22,421 bases of DNA, taken from positions 1 through 22,421 of the forward strand of contig JBBECF010000119.1 in the NCBI GenBank assembly GCA_040881945.1, read 5' to 3'. Both the position numbers and the translations under genes were made by a program. Positions 7,387 through 14,363 of this stretch are shown in pieces. The notes below the pieces were generated by a model. That model was not told where the DNA came from, searched no databases, and saw only the letters and a list, made by a program, of their open reading frames with translations. Within the stretch, counting starts at the first letter, position 1. Each line of letters begins with the position of its first letter. Origin of the DNA: JBBECF01 sp040881945 (lineage in GTDB: Bacteria; Pseudomonadota; Alphaproteobacteria; Dongiales; Dongiaceae).

Positions 7387-8610
7387 TCAGGACCGCCGCA
7401 GCAGCGACGGCCAGCGGCGCCGCGGCGGCGACGCTTCCGTGCCGGCGGTCTTCGCCAAGGCCGCCGCCTTTTCGGCGGCGTCGGCCATGTCGGTCGCGAA
7501 GGTGACCGCGAGACCGGAATTCCGCATCAGCTTCTTGCCGATGTCGTCGTTGGTGCCGGCGAAGCGTACGACCAGCGGCACGCGCAGGCCGACCTCGCGC
7601 GCCGCCGCCACCATCGCTTCGGCCACCAGGTCGCAGCGCAGGATGCCGCCGCCGAAGATGTTGACCAGGATCGCCTTCAAATTGGCGTTCGACAGCATCA
7701 TGCGGACCCCGGCGGCGATCTGCTCGCGCGTCGCCACCGGCCGGACGTCCATGAAGTTGGCCGGCGCGCCGCCGTACAGGTCGACAACGTCGAGCGTCGC
7801 CATCGCCAGCCCGGCGCCGTTGACCATGCAGCCGATATCGCCGTCCATGGCGACGTAATTGATCTCGTGGCGCGCCGCCTCGAGCTCGGTCGCATCGCGC
7901 TCGTCCGGATCGCGCAGTTCTTCCAGCTCGCGATGCCGGAACAGGGCGTTGTCGTCGAAGCTCATGCGCGCGTCGAGCGCGATGACGCCGCCCTCGCGCG
8001 TCACCCCCAGCGGGTTGATTTCGATCAGGCTGGCGTCGAGGCCGACGAAGGCGTCGTACAGCCGCGCGAAGCAGGAGGCCGCCGCCGCCGCCGTCGCCCC
8101 GGCGAGCCCGAGGCCGGCGGCGAGCCCGGCCGCCTCGGCCGGCAGCAGGCCCGTGGCGGGATCGACCGGCCGCTTCGCCACCGTCCCGGGCGCGTGGCCG
8201 GCGGCCGCCTCGACCTCCATGCCGCCCGCCGCCGAGGTGAGAATGGCGACGCGGCCCAGGTTGCGGTCCACCAGGACGGCGACATAGAGCTCGCGCGCGA
8301 CCGCGCAACCCTCTTCGATATAGACACGGCCGACCTGCCGGCCGCCGGGTCCGGTCTGCGCGGTGACGAGGCGGCGGCCGAGCATCGCCGCGGCGGCCGC
8401 CTTCGCCTCGTCGAGCGAATGCACGACCTTGACGCCCTCGGCCTTGCCGCGGCCGCCGGCGTGAATCTGCGCCTTCACGACCCAGACCGGCCCGCCCAAC
8501 TCGCGCGCCACGGTCTCCGCTTCCAGCGCCGTGTAGGCGACGCCGCCGCGCGGCACCGCGACGCCGTAGCGGCGCAGCAGGCTCTTGGCCTGATACTCGT
8601 GGATGTTCAT
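7387..8610 (-). CDS. SucC-like acyl-CoA ligase beta subunit (succinate/malate-CoA ligase family)
   Basis: The 407-residue protein is an ATP-grasp subunit of the SucC/MtkA family: start MNIHEYQAKSLLRRYGV, KAQIHAGGRGKAGGV-like nucleotide motif (46-60, here KAEGV), acidic metal site LIEINPLGV (195-203), ALDARMSFDDNALFR (211-225) and VNGAGLAMATLD (263-274). Two normally invariant glycine loops differ. The DVGGGA loop reads DVRPVA (288-293), and the NIFGGIVRCD loop has an extra glycine, NIFGGGILRCD (317-327). It carries a basic C-terminal tail of about 17 residues. With the SucD-like partner it should make an acyl-CoA from acid, ATP and CoA. The loop changes suggest a substrate other than succinate. 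ATG at 8610; no strong ribosome binding site is seen. Confidence 0.88.
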   Translation of the reverse strand: MNIHEYQAKSLLRRYGVAVPRGGVAYTALEAETVARELGGPVWVVKAQIHAGGRGKAEGVKVVHSLDEAKAAAAAMLGRRLVTAQTGPGGRQVGRVYIEEGCAVARELYVAVLVDRNLGRVAILTSAAGGMEVEAAAGHAPGTVAKRPVDPATGLLPAEAAGLAAGLGLAGATAAAAASCFARLYDAFVGLDASLIEINPLGVTREGGVIALDARMSFDDNALFRHRELEELRDPDERDATELEAARHEINYVAMDGDIGCMVNGAGLAMATLDVVDLYGGAPANFMDVRPVATREQIAAGVRMMLSNANLKAILVNIFGGGILRCDLVAEAMVAAAREVGLRVPLVVRFAGTNDDIGKKLMRNSGLAVTFATDMADAAEKAAALAKTAGTEASPPRRRWPSLLRRS

Positions 8611-8764
8611 CCGAGGACGCCCCTCGTCCGCCGCCGCGGCCCGCCGCCGCGGGTCCAGTCGTTATCGCTAAATGCCAGCAGAGTCCACCGCGACGCCGGG
8701 GCCGTTCTGCGCCCCACCGGCGACGGCGCCCCGGCCCGCGCCCCGATATGCGACCGGCCGGCCG

Positions 8765-9229
8765 TCATTTGACCAGGGTCACGACGCCGCCGGAGAGGTG
8801 CAGGACCTTCGTCGTCGTCGAGCCGAGCAGCAGGCCGGGAACGGCGCCGAGCCCGCGGCAGCCCATGACGATCTCCGCGCAGCCCTGCTCGGCCGCGTAG
8901 TCGACGATCGTCTCGGCAACCGGCCCGATCGCGATGTGGCTTTCGGCGCGCAGCCCGGCCTCGTCGACGATGGCCCGGGCCGCGGCGAGCGCCTTGCGAC
9001 CCTCATCCTCGTGGTAGCCGCGCAGCGCCTCCGGCGACAGGAAGGAGCTGATCGCCGACGGCATCGGCGGCTGCACGTTCAGCAGGTGCAATTCGAGGCC
9101 GGGATGGTCGCGGGCGCGCCGCGCCGCGTGGCGGACCGCGCCGAGCGAGGACGGCGAACCGTCGACGGCGACGAGCAGCCGCGGACCCGGCGCCGCCGCG
9201 GCGCGCGCGCGCTGCCGCTCAGGTGACAA
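8765..9229 (-). CDS. single-domain universal stress protein (UspA family)
   Basis: The 154-residue protein has a UspA fold: LLVAVDGSPSSLGAVRHAA at the N-terminus and the ATP-binding signature near the C-terminus (MGCRGLGAVPGLLLGSTTT), matching G-2x-G-9x-G(S/T). It probably binds ATP and has a signalling or stress role; the partner is unknown. The only in-frame start that keeps the first beta strand is TTG at 9229, which overlaps the end of the TerC-family gene by 11 bases. The Usp is therefore probably translationally coupled to TerC. A 155-base gap separates it from the SucC-like gene downstream. Confidence 0.85.
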   Translation of the reverse strand: MSPERQRARAAAAPGPRLLVAVDGSPSSLGAVRHAARRARDHPGLELHLLNVQPPMPSAISSFLSPEALRGYHEDEGRKALAAARAIVDEAGLRAESHIAIGPVAETIVDYAAEQGCAEIVMGCRGLGAVPGLLLGSTTTKVLHLSGGVVTLVK

Positions 9230-9926
9230 GGTCGATCTCGTCGCGCCGCCGCGCCGCCTGGATGCGGGCGAGGCCGTGCCCGGCCACGACCACGGCCACG
9301 GCGCCCGCGATCGGGGCCGCGAAATGCAGGAACGGCGCCTCGGCCGCCACCCAGGCGACCAGCAGCGGGTCCTTGACCAGGAGCTCGCCGGCGATGTAGC
9401 CGAGCAGCGCCCCGCCCGCCGTCACCAGGATCGGGAAGCGCGTCAGCAGCTTGAGGATGAGCGCGCTGCTCGTGACGATGAAGGGGATGCTGATCAGGAG
9501 GCCCAGCACGATCAGCACCGGGTTGCCGTCGGCGGCGGCGGCGATGCCGATGACGTTGTCGAGGCTCATGACCGCGTCGGCGATCATGACCGTCCGCATC
9601 GCCGCGAACAGGCCGCCACCGCCGCCGCCGACCGCCCGCGTCGCGTCGCCCGGTTCGGGCAGCAGCAGCTTGATCGCGATCCAGAACAAGAGGACGCCGC
9701 CGACGATCTTCAACGCCGGCACCTCAAGCACATAGACGATGAAGGTGGCGATCAGGACGCGCAGCGCGATCGCGCCGGCGGCGCCGAGCGCGATCCCCCA
9801 GCGCCGCTGCCGCGGCGGCAGCGAGCGGCAGGCCAACGCGATGACCACGGCGTTGTCGCCGCTCAGCACGATGTCGATCCAGATGATCTGCAGCAGCGCG
9901 ACCCAGAATTCGGAATCGGCGAGCAT
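9219..9926 (-). CDS. TerC-family integral membrane protein
   Basis: The 235-residue protein is highly hydrophobic, with about seven membrane segments. It carries the two internally repeated TerC signatures with acidic residues in the membrane: IDIVLSGDNAVVIALA (17-32) and IADAVMSLDNVIGIAAA (114-130). TerC/YjbE proteins are linked to metal efflux, notably Mn2+ or metalation of exported enzymes, and to tellurite resistance; the ion here is not known. A glycine run (GGGGGG, about residue 100) lies in the cytoplasmic loop. It starts at ATG 9926 without a strong ribosome binding site. I looked for a yybP-ykoY manganese riboswitch in the 220 bases upstream and did not find its hallmark loops. Confidence 0.88.
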   Translation of the reverse strand: MLADSEFWVALLQIIWIDIVLSGDNAVVIALACRSLPPRQRRWGIALGAAGAIALRVLIATFIVYVLEVPALKIVGGVLLFWIAIKLLLPEPGDATRAVGGGGGGLFAAMRTVMIADAVMSLDNVIGIAAAADGNPVLIVLGLLISIPFIVTSSALILKLLTRFPILVTAGGALLGYIAGELLVKDPLLVAWVAAEAPFLHFAAPIAGAVAVVVAGHGLARIQAARRRDEIDLVT

Positions 9927-9968
9927 GGTCGACTCTAGATGGGGCCGGGCGTAGGCGGCGAATCGGGC

Positions 9969-10003
9969 AATTTTAATTCCTCCCTGCCGCGGAAGCTAAA
10001 ATT
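9969..10003. promoter_or_regulatory. AT-rich imperfect inverted repeat in the divergent terC/tctC region
   Basis: AATTTTAATTCC (9969-9980) and GGAAGCTAAAATT (9991-10003) form an imperfect inverted repeat with matching ends AATTTTA/TAAAATT and TTCC/GGAA around a GC-rich centre. It is the most AT-rich spot of the otherwise GC-rich 220-base region between the divergent terC and tctC genes, so it may be an operator or promoter element. Confidence 0.4.
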
Positions 10004-10007
10004 ATCG

Positions 10008-10036
10008 TTGATTGGGTGTCTGTGATACATTATTTT
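10008..10036 (+). promoter_or_regulatory. candidate sigma-70 promoter for tctC
   Basis: TTGATT (10008-10013) and TATTTT (10031-10036) are separated by 17 bases. They lie about 110 bases ahead of the tctC start, in the AT-rich part of the divergent region. This is motif evidence only. The long leader could hold further regulation, but I see no recognisable riboswitch. Confidence 0.4.
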
Positions 10037-10146
10037 GGATGCCACCGCACGCTGAAAGTTGCTGCGCGACGATCAAGAAAACCCAGCCTTTGAAGAGGGT
10101 GGGGATAAGACGCGGCCCCTGGCCTGCGCCAAACGGGAGGAACCTC

Positions 10147-11318
10147 ATGCCACGACAGCACGCGAACCGCGTTATGCATTGCGCCGCCCTTGCTCTCGGC
10201 GGACTGGCGATTGCAACCGCGCCGGCGCCCGCNNNNNNNNNNNNNNNNNNNNNNNNNNNNNNNNNNNNNNNNNNNNNNNNNNNNNNNNNNNNNNNNNNNN
10301 NNNNNNNNNNNNNNNNNNNNNNNNNNNNNNNNATTGCGCCGCCCTTGCTCTCGGCGGACTGGCGATTGCAACCGCGCCGGCGCCCGCCGCCGCCTGGGAG
10401 CCGACCAAGACAATCGAGTTCATCGTTCCGGCCGGGACCGGCGGCGGCGCCGACCAGATGGCCCGCATGATTCAGGGCATCGTCCAGAAATACGAGCTGT
10501 CGCCCCAGCCGATCGTCGTGATCAACAAGTCGGGCGGCGCCGGCGGCGAGGGCTTCCTCGACGTCAAGGACTCGAAAGGCAACCCGCACAAGATCATCAT
10601 CACCCTCTCGAACATGTTCACGACGCCGCTTGCCACCGGCATCCCGTTCAGTTGGGAGGATCTGACCCCGGTCGCCATGCTGGCGCTCGACAATTTCGTT
10701 CTCTGGGTCAACGCGAGCTCCCCCTATACAAGCGCCAAGGAATATTTCGACGCCGCCAAGGGCGCCGGCGACAAGCCGTTCCAGATGGCCGGCACCGGCT
10801 CCAAGCAGGAAGACCAGATCATCACCGTGGCGGCGGAGAAGGCGACGGGCGCGAAGTTCATCTATCTGCCGTTCAAGGGCGGCGGCGACGTCGCCACGCA
10901 GCTCGTCGGCGGCCATGTGAACTCCACCGTGAACAACCCGATCGAGGCGGTGGCGCACTGGCGTTCGGGGGCGCTGCGGCCGCTCTGCGTCTTCGGCGGC
11001 GAGCGCGTCGCGATCACCGACAAGATCACCACGGACATGTCGTGGAACGACATCCCGACCTGCAAGGAATCCGGGATCGACATCCAGTACAACATGCTGC
11101 GCGGCATCTTCATGCCCGGCGGCGCGGAGCAGGAGCAGGTCGACTTCTACGTGGAACTGTTCAAGAAGGTTCGCGAGACCGCGGAGTGGCAGGACTTCAT
11201 GACGAAGGGCGCCTTCAACACGACCTTCATGGCCGGACCTGACTTCCGCGCCTGGGTCGAACAGGCCGCGACGCTGCATCGCAACCTGATGACGGAAGCG
11301 GGCTTCCTCGCGCCGTAA
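10147..11318 (+). CDS. tctC: tripartite tricarboxylate transporter, periplasmic binding protein TctC/Bug (interrupted by an assembly gap)
   Basis: This Bug-family solute receptor captures a carboxylic acid for the TctAB membrane pair. ATG 10147 follows GGGAGGAA. The signal peptide is MPRQHANRVMHCAALALGG then LAIATAPAPAAA, with mature protein from about WEPTKTIEFIVP. Family motifs include VPAGTGGGADQMAR and GGAGGEGFLDV. The 100-N run at 10233-10332 falls in the signal peptide, but 55 identical bases border it on both sides. Removing one copy plus the Ns (155 bases) leaves one continuous frame of 338 residues, the normal size for TctC. The gene is thus probably intact and split only by scaffolding. 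Ligand is unknown; Bug proteins bind dicarboxylates, citrate, aromatic acids and others. Confidence 0.9.
10178..10387. repeat. identical 55-bp ends on both sides of the N gap
   Basis: Bases 10178-10232 and 10333-10387 are identical over 55 positions, directly abutting the 100-N spacer. In both copies the sequence encodes the same signal-peptide residues in the same frame relative to the rest of tctC. This is what an unmerged overlap of two contig ends looks like, not a biological duplication. Confidence 0.9.
10233..10332. other. 100-N scaffolding gap
   Basis: Exactly 100 N bases, a conventional placeholder length for a gap of unknown size. Because the flanks overlap by 55 identical bases, the true gap is probably zero or negative in length. 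Confidence 0.97.
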
Positions 11319-11328
11319 CGACGCCCGA

Positions 11329-11388
11329 CCCCGGGGTCGCCGGCGCCCGCCCGGCCGGCCCCGGGGTCGCCGGCGCCCGCCCGGCCGG
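11329..11388. repeat. two perfect tandem copies of a 30-bp GC-rich unit
   Basis: Bases 11329-11358 are repeated exactly at 11359-11388. Each unit contains the palindromes CCCCGGGG, CGCCGGCG and CCGGCCGG, so the transcript would fold strongly. It lies between the tctC stop and the tctB start and is directly followed by another hairpin. Confidence 0.92.
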
Positions 11389-11389
11389 G

Positions 11390-11409
11390 AGCGCGCCGAC
11401 GGGCGCGCT
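11390..11409 (+). promoter_or_regulatory. intercistronic hairpin between tctC and tctB
   Basis: AGCGCGCC (11390-11397) and GGCGCGCT (11402-11409) pair perfectly around a 4-base loop (GACG). There is no T-run, so it is not a classical terminator. With the preceding tandem palindromes it may protect the tctC message from 3' decay or attenuate read-through, which would fit the excess of binding protein over membrane subunits usual in such carriers. Confidence 0.5.
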
Positions 11410-11442
11410 AGGGTGCGGTCCTCGAACGGCGAGAACTAGGGC

Positions 11443-11949
11443 ATGGATCGGGAAGACGTGACCGCCCGCGGCCCCGTTTCGGTCCGGGCGATGGAGTTGA
11501 TCGTCGCCGCCGCCCTGATGGCGATCGGCGTCGTGACGATGGCCGACAGCCTCCGGGTCGGCGCCGGCTGGGCCGCCGACGGGCCGCAGGCGGGCTATTT
11601 CCCGTTCCGCATGGGGCTCGCGCTGTTCCTCGCCAGCGGCGTCGTCTTCGCCGTCAACCTGATCGGCCGCCGGGCGAGCCGTCGCGCGTTCGTCGAGGCG
11701 GCGCAGTTCAAGATGGTGCTCCAGGTGCTGCTGCCGTCGGCGGCCTATGTCGCGCTGATCGGCGTGGTCGGCATCTATGTCGCGGCCGGCCTGTTCATCG
11801 GCTTCTTCATGTGGCGGATCGGCCGCTATCCGCTGTGGAAGCTCGCGCCGGTGAGCGTGCTCGTGCCGCTCGCGTTGTTCTTCATGTTCGAGGTGTGGTT
11901 CCTGGTGCCTCTGCGCAAGGGCCCGCTCGAGGCCTTCTTCGGCTATTGA
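11443..11949 (+). CDS. tctB: tripartite tricarboxylate transporter small membrane subunit TctB
   Basis: The 168-residue protein has four predicted membrane segments, as expected for TctB: about residues 15-35 (AMELIVAAALMAIGVVTMAD), 53-75, 90-112 and 125-150. The family-typical GYFPFRMGLALFLASG follows the first segment. TctB pairs with TctA to form the sodium- or proton-driven permease fed by TctC. ATG at 11443 with AGGG ahead. It is 124 bases after tctC, with the repeats between them, and 34 bases before tctA. Confidence 0.88.
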   Translation: MDREDVTARGPVSVRAMELIVAAALMAIGVVTMADSLRVGAGWAADGPQAGYFPFRMGLALFLASGVVFAVNLIGRRASRRAFVEAAQFKMVLQVLLPSAAYVALIGVVGIYVAAGLFIGFFMWRIGRYPLWKLAPVSVLVPLALFFMFEVWFLVPLRKGPLEAFFGY

Positions 11950-11983
11950 CGGGCCGCCGCGGGCCGAACCGGGGGTATCGCAG

Positions 11984-13504
11984 TTGGAAGAGATCTCGGC
12001 GCTGCTCGATGGCTTCGCCATCGCCCTCACGCTGCAAAACATCTCCTACATGTTCATCGGCATCTCGCTCGGCGTGCTGATCGGCGTGCTGCCGGGGTTG
12101 GGCGGCGCGAACGGCGTGGCGATCCTCTTGCCGCTGACCTTCGCGATGTCGCCGACCTCGGCCATCATCATGCTGTCCTGCATCTACTGGGGCGCGCTGT
12201 TCGGCGGCGCGATCACCTCCATCCTGTTCAACATCCCGGGCGAACCGTGGTCGGTGGCCACCACCTTCGACGGCCACCCGATGGCCCAGCAGGGCCGCGC
12301 CGGCGAGGCGTTGACCGCGGCCTTCACCTCGTCCTTCGTCGGGGCGTTCGTTGCCGTTGTGCTGATCACCTTCCTCGCGCCGCTGATCGCCTCCTTCGCC
12401 CTTGCCTTCGGCCCGCCCGAATTCTTCGCCGTCCAGCTTCTGACCTTCTGCAGCTTCGTCGGCATGAGCAAGGAATCGCCGTTCAAGACGATCGCCGCGA
12501 TGACGCTGGGCTTCGCGCTCGCCGCCGTCGGCCTCGACACGGTGACCGGCCAGCTCCGGCTCACCTTCGGCTGGACCGAAATGCTGCGCGGGTTCGACTT
12601 CCTGATCGCCGTCATTGGGCTGTTCGGCATCGGCGAGATCCTGCTCACGATGGAGGAGGGCCTGGCCTTCAAGGGCGTGACCGGCAGGATCAACCTCAAG
12701 GTCGTGCTGCAGACCTGGGCCGAGCTGCCGAAATACTGGGTCACGTCGTTGCGCAGCACGGTCGTCGGCTGCTGGCTCGGCATCACGCCGGGCGGGGCGA
12801 CGCCGGCCTCGTTCATGAGCTACGGCCTGGCCAAGCGTTTTTCGAAGCATCCCGACCGCTTCGGGCAAGGCGAAATCGAAGGCGTCGTCGCCCCGGAGAC
12901 CGCCGCCCACGCCGCCGGCACCAGCGCGCTGCTGCCGATGCTCACGCTCGGCATTCCCGGCTCGCCGACCGCCGCCGTGCTGCTCGGCGGGCTGCTGATC
13001 TGGGGCCTGCAGCCGGGGCCGCTGCTGTTCATCGAGCACAAGGATTTCGTCTGGGGCCTAATCGCCAGCATGTATATCGGCAACATCGCCGGCCTCATCG
13101 TCGTGCTCACCACGGTGCCGCTGTTCGCGGCGGTGCTGCGCATCCCGTTCAGCATCATCGCGCCGGTGATCATCACGGTCTGCGCGGTCGGCGCCTACAC
13201 GGTCCACAACGCGCTGCTCGACGTGACCGTGATGCTGATCTTCGGCGTGGTCGGCTACATCTTCAAGAAGCTCGCCTACCCGCTGGCGCCGCTGGTGCTG
13301 GCCCTCGTGCTCGGCGACATGGCCGAGACCAGCTTCCGCCAGTCGATGCTGCAATCCCAGGGCAGTCTCGCGATCTTCTGGTCGAACTGGCTGGTCGGCA
13401 GCATCGTCACGCTCGCCGTCTTCCTGCTGCTCTGGCCGCTTATTTCCATGGCCTTCACCCGGCTGTGGCGGCGCGCCGCGGGCGGCCGGGCGGCGGCGAA
13501 ATGA
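11984..13504 (+). CDS. tctA: tripartite tricarboxylate transporter large permease TctA
   Basis: The 506-residue protein has about 11-12 hydrophobic segments. It carries both halves of the TctA signature: VLPGLGGANGVAILLPLTF near residues 34-52 and TPGGATPASFMSYGLAKRF in the middle. It also has the motifs NIPGEPWSVATTFDGHPMA and LGIPGSPTAAVLLGGL. It forms the transport channel with TctB. Translation appears to begin at TTG 11984 (GGGGG ahead), because no ATG occurs before the first membrane helix. The gene order C-B-A with short spacing indicates one transcript. The regulator gene begins only about 50 bases downstream. Confidence 0.92.
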   Translation: MEEISALLDGFAIALTLQNISYMFIGISLGVLIGVLPGLGGANGVAILLPLTFAMSPTSAIIMLSCIYWGALFGGAITSILFNIPGEPWSVATTFDGHPMAQQGRAGEALTAAFTSSFVGAFVAVVLITFLAPLIASFALAFGPPEFFAVQLLTFCSFVGMSKESPFKTIAAMTLGFALAAVGLDTVTGQLRLTFGWTEMLRGFDFLIAVIGLFGIGEILLTMEEGLAFKGVTGRINLKVVLQTWAELPKYWVTSLRSTVVGCWLGITPGGATPASFMSYGLAKRFSKHPDRFGQGEIEGVVAPETAAHAAGTSALLPMLTLGIPGSPTAAVLLGGLLIWGLQPGPLLFIEHKDFVWGLIASMYIGNIAGLIVVLTTVPLFAAVLRIPFSIIAPVIITVCAVGAYTVHNALLDVTVMLIFGVVGYIFKKLAYPLAPLVLALVLGDMAETSFRQSMLQSQGSLAIFWSNWLVGSIVTLAVFLLLWPLISMAFTRLWRRAAGGRAAAK

Positions 13505-13527
13505 CCGGCGGCCGGGTAGGAAAGCGA

Positions 13528-13557
13528 TTGCTTGGGTCTTCTGGTATACGGTATTAT
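13528..13557 (+). promoter_or_regulatory. candidate autoregulated promoter overlapping the 5' end of the GntR gene
   Basis: TTGCTT (13528-13533) and TATTAT (13552-13557) lie 18 bases apart. Between them is TGGTATACGG (13542-13551), whose GTATAC core resembles the GT-NN-AC operators of FadR-type GntR regulators. If used, transcription would start near the ATG at 13565. This would give the regulator and the downstream catabolic genes their own autoregulated promoter. Confidence 0.4.
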
Positions 13558-14317
13558 GAATAACATGATCGACGACGGGGCGCAGGGGGACTCGACGGTG
13601 GCGCCGACGCCGGCGGGACCGGCCGCGCCGGAGCTGCCGCGGCTCGACGTCAGGCCGCTCGAGACCAGCGTCAGCTTCCGCCATCAGGCCTATCTCGCGC
13701 TCAAGCAGGCCATCACCACGATGAACATTTACGACCACAAGGGCGAAATCCGCCTCGACGAGCGCCAGCTTTCGCTGGATCTCGGAGTCAGCCGCACGCC
13801 GATCCGCGAGGCCATGACCCTGCTCGAGCAGGAGGGGCTGGTGCGCACCGCGCCGCGCAAGGGCGTGTTCGTCGTGCGCAAGACCAAGGCGGAGATCATC
13901 GAGATGATCACGGTGTGGGCGGCGCTCGAAAGCATGGCGGCGCGGCTCATCACCCGCAACGCCACGGACGAGGAGATCGCCGCCCTGCGCCGGATGTTCG
14001 CGACCTTCGAGGACAACCAAGTGCAGGCGAAAATCGACGAGTATTCCGACGCGAACGTCCGCTTCCACTCGGCGATCCTGCGCATGAGTCGCTGCGATCT
14101 GCTGAACAAGATTGCCGAGAATTTGTTCATCCACATGCGCGCCATCCGCAAGCGCACGATCTCGGAAAACGACCGGGCGCGGCGTTCGATCATCGACCAC
14201 ATGCACATCATCGAGGCGTTGGAGGCGCGCGACACCGAGCTGGCCGAGCGGCTGGCCCGCCAGCACACGCTCGACCTCGCCGTGCATGTCGAGCGGAACA
14301 TCCACGATCTCGATTGA
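13556..14317 (+). CDS. GntR-family transcription regulator, FCD (FadR) subfamily
   Basis: The protein has about 250 residues. A winged helix (DERQLSLDLGVSRTPIREAM then TLLEQEGLVRTAPRKGVFVV) is followed by an FCD ligand-binding domain. Candidate metal/ligand residues are present: D and H in SDANVRFHSAIL, H in DHMHIIEALEARD, and H in RLARQHTLDLAVHVE. FCD domains often bind carboxylic acids, so the imported acid or its product may be the effector. The start is uncertain: TTG 13532, ATG 13556 or ATG 13565 are all in frame. The first would run through the promoter/operator-like sequence, and I prefer one of the ATGs. It sits between the transporter and the catabolic enzymes, so it probably controls both. 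Confidence 0.88.
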   Translation: MNNMIDDGAQGDSTVAPTPAGPAAPELPRLDVRPLETSVSFRHQAYLALKQAITTMNIYDHKGEIRLDERQLSLDLGVSRTPIREAMTLLEQEGLVRTAPRKGVFVVRKTKAEIIEMITVWAALESMAARLITRNATDEEIAALRRMFATFEDNQVQAKIDEYSDANVRFHSAILRMSRCDLLNKIAENLFIHMRAIRKRTISENDRARRSIIDHMHIIEALEARDTELAERLARQHTLDLAVHVERNIHDLD

Positions 14318-14363
14318 ACAAGGGCGCCAAGCCGACGCCGACGCGCACGACTGGAGGACGACC

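Noticed and set aside
9930..9946. The sequence before terC contains TCTAGAGTCGACC on the minus strand, identical to 13 bases of a common cloning polylinker.
   Set aside because: The flanks do not continue the polylinker on either side, and the bases join a normal genomic gene start, so vector contamination is not supported; coincidence is likely.
9927..10146. Possible manganese (yybP-ykoY) riboswitch upstream of the TerC-family gene.
   Set aside because: The conserved loops of that riboswitch are not visible, and only a simple AT-rich inverted repeat is present.
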